64,000 bases of DNA from Pseudomonas japonica (GTDB lineage Bacteria; Pseudomonadota; Gammaproteobacteria; Pseudomonadales; Pseudomonadaceae): contig NZ_FZOL01000001.1 in NCBI RefSeq assembly GCF_900188455.1, positions 468,374-532,373 on the forward strand, given 5' to 3'. Under the pieces are notes generated by a model. The model did no database searches. It saw nothing but the letters and a program-made list of their open reading frames with translations, and was not told the DNA's origin. The position numbers and the translations under genes are program-made. Of the stretch, positions 62,553-64,000 are shown piece by piece; position 1 is the stretch's first letter; each line of letters starts with the position of its first letter.

Positions 62553-63629
62553 TCACTCAGGATAGGCGACTCTCGCGGCGCTGCTGTCCGCGCTGGCGAA
62601 ATTGACCTGATCGCGGCCATTGTTCTTGGCGGTATACAGGGCACGATCGGCTTCATTGAGCCAGGCGACCGGATCATCGAAGTCGGTGCGGCAGAGGGCG
62701 AGCCCGATGCTCAGGCTGATTCGCAGCGCCGGCTGGGATTCGTCTCGGTAGCTGGCGACCCGCTGACGCAGGCGCTCCATGATGCGCATGGCCTGTTCCA
62801 GGGTGGTTTCGGGGAGGATCACGCAGAACTCGTCTCCTCCGTAGCGCCCGGCCAGATCGTCCTCGCGCAGGTTGCCTTTCAGTTCCTTGCTCAAATGACG
62901 CAGCACGGCGTCGCCGACCACATGTCCGTAGCTGTCATTGATGCCCTTGAAGTGATCGATGTCGATGATGGCGATCACTGCACTGCGACGTTGCTGCTGG
63001 CAGGTCTGGAACTTGAGTTGCAGCAGATCTTTCCATGAGCCGTGGTTGAGCAGGCCGGTGAGGCTGTCGGTACGGCTCAGGGCGCTGAGGCGGCGTTTGT
63101 GCTCGGCGAGCTGGATCGCCAGGCGATAGCACACCCAACCCAGGGCCAGCGGGTAAAGCGTCAGCATCGGCAGGCAGGCATAGACCTGCTGGGTCGTGCT
63201 GACCAGTTGCAGACCCGGGCCGAATATCGCCAGGCCCAGCAGGATGCCGGCAACCTGGGCGAACAAGCCGCGCAGGAACAGGCGCTGTCCGCCGGCGGCA
63301 ACGTTGTTCATGGTCATCATCGACAGGATGGTGACGCTCGGCAGCGGATTGAACTGCATCGCGGCGGCCCAGAAGCCGCCGGTCATGGAGTCGATCAACA
63401 GGCTGCGCTGCTCGGTCTGGTAGGGCGTCGGTGATCGGAGTCCGAGCAGATAGGCGACATGGGGCCAGGCCAGCCCGTTGAAGAACATGGCGATCCAGAC
63501 CCAGGTGGGTGGGTCGAGGGGCGCCATACCGGTGTAAACGCCGAGCAAGCCGATGCCCATGCCGATGGTGCGCGGTGCATGGATCCTTCTGACAAATGAA
63601 AGTCCCTTGCCTCGTTTGTTGTCCGTCAT
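62553..63629 (-). CDS. MASE2-GGDEF diguanylate cyclase (AdrA-like)
   Basis: 358 residues from the ATG at 63629. The N-terminal MASE2 membrane sensor has about five helices, with PRTIGMGIGLLGVYTG and PPTWVWIAMFFNGLAWPH. The C-terminal GGDEF domain has intact GRYGGDEFCVILPE and an I-site (R-E-D-D). It makes c-di-GMP from GTP at the inner membrane. An upstream in-frame ATG (63680) has no ribosome site. Confidence 0.9.
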   Translation of the reverse strand: MTDNKRGKGLSFVRRIHAPRTIGMGIGLLGVYTGMAPLDPPTWVWIAMFFNGLAWPHVAYLLGLRSPTPYQTEQRSLLIDSMTGGFWAAAMQFNPLPSVTILSMMTMNNVAAGGQRLFLRGLFAQVAGILLGLAIFGPGLQLVSTTQQVYACLPMLTLYPLALGWVCYRLAIQLAEHKRRLSALSRTDSLTGLLNHGSWKDLLQLKFQTCQQQRRSAVIAIIDIDHFKGINDSYGHVVGDAVLRHLSKELKGNLREDDLAGRYGGDEFCVILPETTLEQAMRIMERLRQRVASYRDESQPALRISLSIGLALCRTDFDDPVAWLNEADRALYTAKNNGRDQVNFASADSSAARVAYPE

Positions 63630-63836
63630 GGTGGTCGTATTTTCCAGGGGGCGCCGTTTATCGCATAAAGCGTCGGACATTGTTGAATAATCGCACTGGC
63701 TCAAGAATGGCCTTGTGAGCCATTTGAACGGTGATCGGGCACTCGCTTGTCGGCTTCTATATAGAAGAGCGATTTCGTGCTGGAAGGGGCGTGAAGCCAA
63801 GTACGTGAAATTTTTGAAAATTTTCGAAATATTCCC

Positions 63837-63864
63837 TTGACGGGGTTTTCTGAATCGGTAGAAT
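63837..63864 (+). promoter_or_regulatory. strong stable-RNA-type promoter (upstream of tandem pair)
   Basis: TTGACG (63837-63842), 16-base spacer, TAGAAT (63859-63864), then a GC-rich discriminator (GCGCCCCC). An AT-rich stretch with phased A/T runs from about 63808 resembles an UP element. The pattern is that of rRNA/tRNA promoters under stringent control. Confidence 0.82.
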
Positions 63865-63955
63865 GCGCCCCCACAGACAGCGAGCAATCGCCGATGTAGC
63901 TGAAGCAAGTGTTTGAAGTTGAACGAGAAATTCTGAAAAACTTCAAAATAAACGC

Positions 63956-63983
63956 TTGACAGACTTAGAGGAAAGCGTAGAAT
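63956..63983 (+). promoter_or_regulatory. strong stable-RNA-type promoter (downstream of tandem pair)
   Basis: TTGACA (63956-63961), 16-base spacer, TAGAAT (63978-63983), discriminator GCGCGCC. It is preceded by an A-rich UP-like segment (63927-63952). The spacing and -10 box are identical to the first promoter 119 bases upstream. The window ends 17 bases later, so the transcript is not visible; an rrn operon leader is the best guess. Confidence 0.85.
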
Positions 63984-64000
63984 GCGCGCCTCGGTTGAAG

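Noticed and set aside
1..64000. CRISPR arrays, tRNA genes, insertion sequences, prophage
   Set aside because: Read for regular repeat-spacer patterns, transposase motifs and tRNA-like ends; none seen. The repeats found are single REP-like palindromes.

Overview
The window reads as a GC-rich Pseudomonas chromosome, most likely the P. fluorescens lineage. The evidence is the dcd end, a bra/liv operon, dinG, pdxH, nhaA, rapA, a CcoM-type microprotein, REP-like inverted repeats and several c-di-GMP enzymes. Most of it is ordinary, densely packed core genome. I see no insertion sequence, prophage, CRISPR array or tRNA.

Layout. 1-5.8 kb: dcd 3' end, a small Pro-rich protein, a leftward basic-amino-acid ABC transporter operon with an AotO-like hydrolase, and a divergent LuxR-type regulator. 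6.1-14.4 kb: a seven-gene rightward operon that looks like a specialised-metabolite cluster. Its genes are a FAD oxidase, a PrmC-like methyltransferase, an alpha-oxoamine synthase, a PapB-like mutase, a fused PapA-like aminodeoxychorismate synthase, a PapC-like dehydrogenase and a DHA2-type exporter. 14.6-24 kb: an MscS channel, a lipoprotein Ntn-hydrolase, a GST, two SEC-C proteins, paired OmpA/TSP3 lipoproteins and a collagen-like protein. 24-37.7 kb: dinG with a LexA-like box, a clan GH-A glycosidase, a family VIII-type esterase, an OmpA-like lipoprotein with a Lys/Ala/Pro tail, pdxH, nhaA, a cysteine-synthase-fold enzyme and a flavoprotein. 37.8-43 kb: livKHMGF. 43.7-45.9 kb: a stand-alone tubulin/FtsZ-superfamily protein. 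46-54.8 kb: a beta-hydroxyacid dehydrogenase, an MHYT-GGDEF-EAL protein, an MFS transporter, rapA, small proteins and ccoM. 54.8-58.2 kb: two back-to-back SDR/LysR pairs. 58-63.6 kb: a histidine kinase and two c-di-GMP enzymes. 63.8-64 kb: two strong stable-RNA-type promoters pointing out of the window, probably the start of an rrn operon.

The two most interesting items are the pap-type cluster and the tubulin-like protein. In the pap cluster the chorismate-handling enzymes carry residue changes that fit a 4-amino rather than a 4-hydroxy substrate. They are combined with methylation, decarboxylative condensation and flavin oxidation steps, and I cannot match that set to a known product. The tubulin-like protein (727 aa) keeps a G-loop, the GGGTGSG signature and a DxxD catalytic-loop candidate, and has no obvious partner gene beside it.
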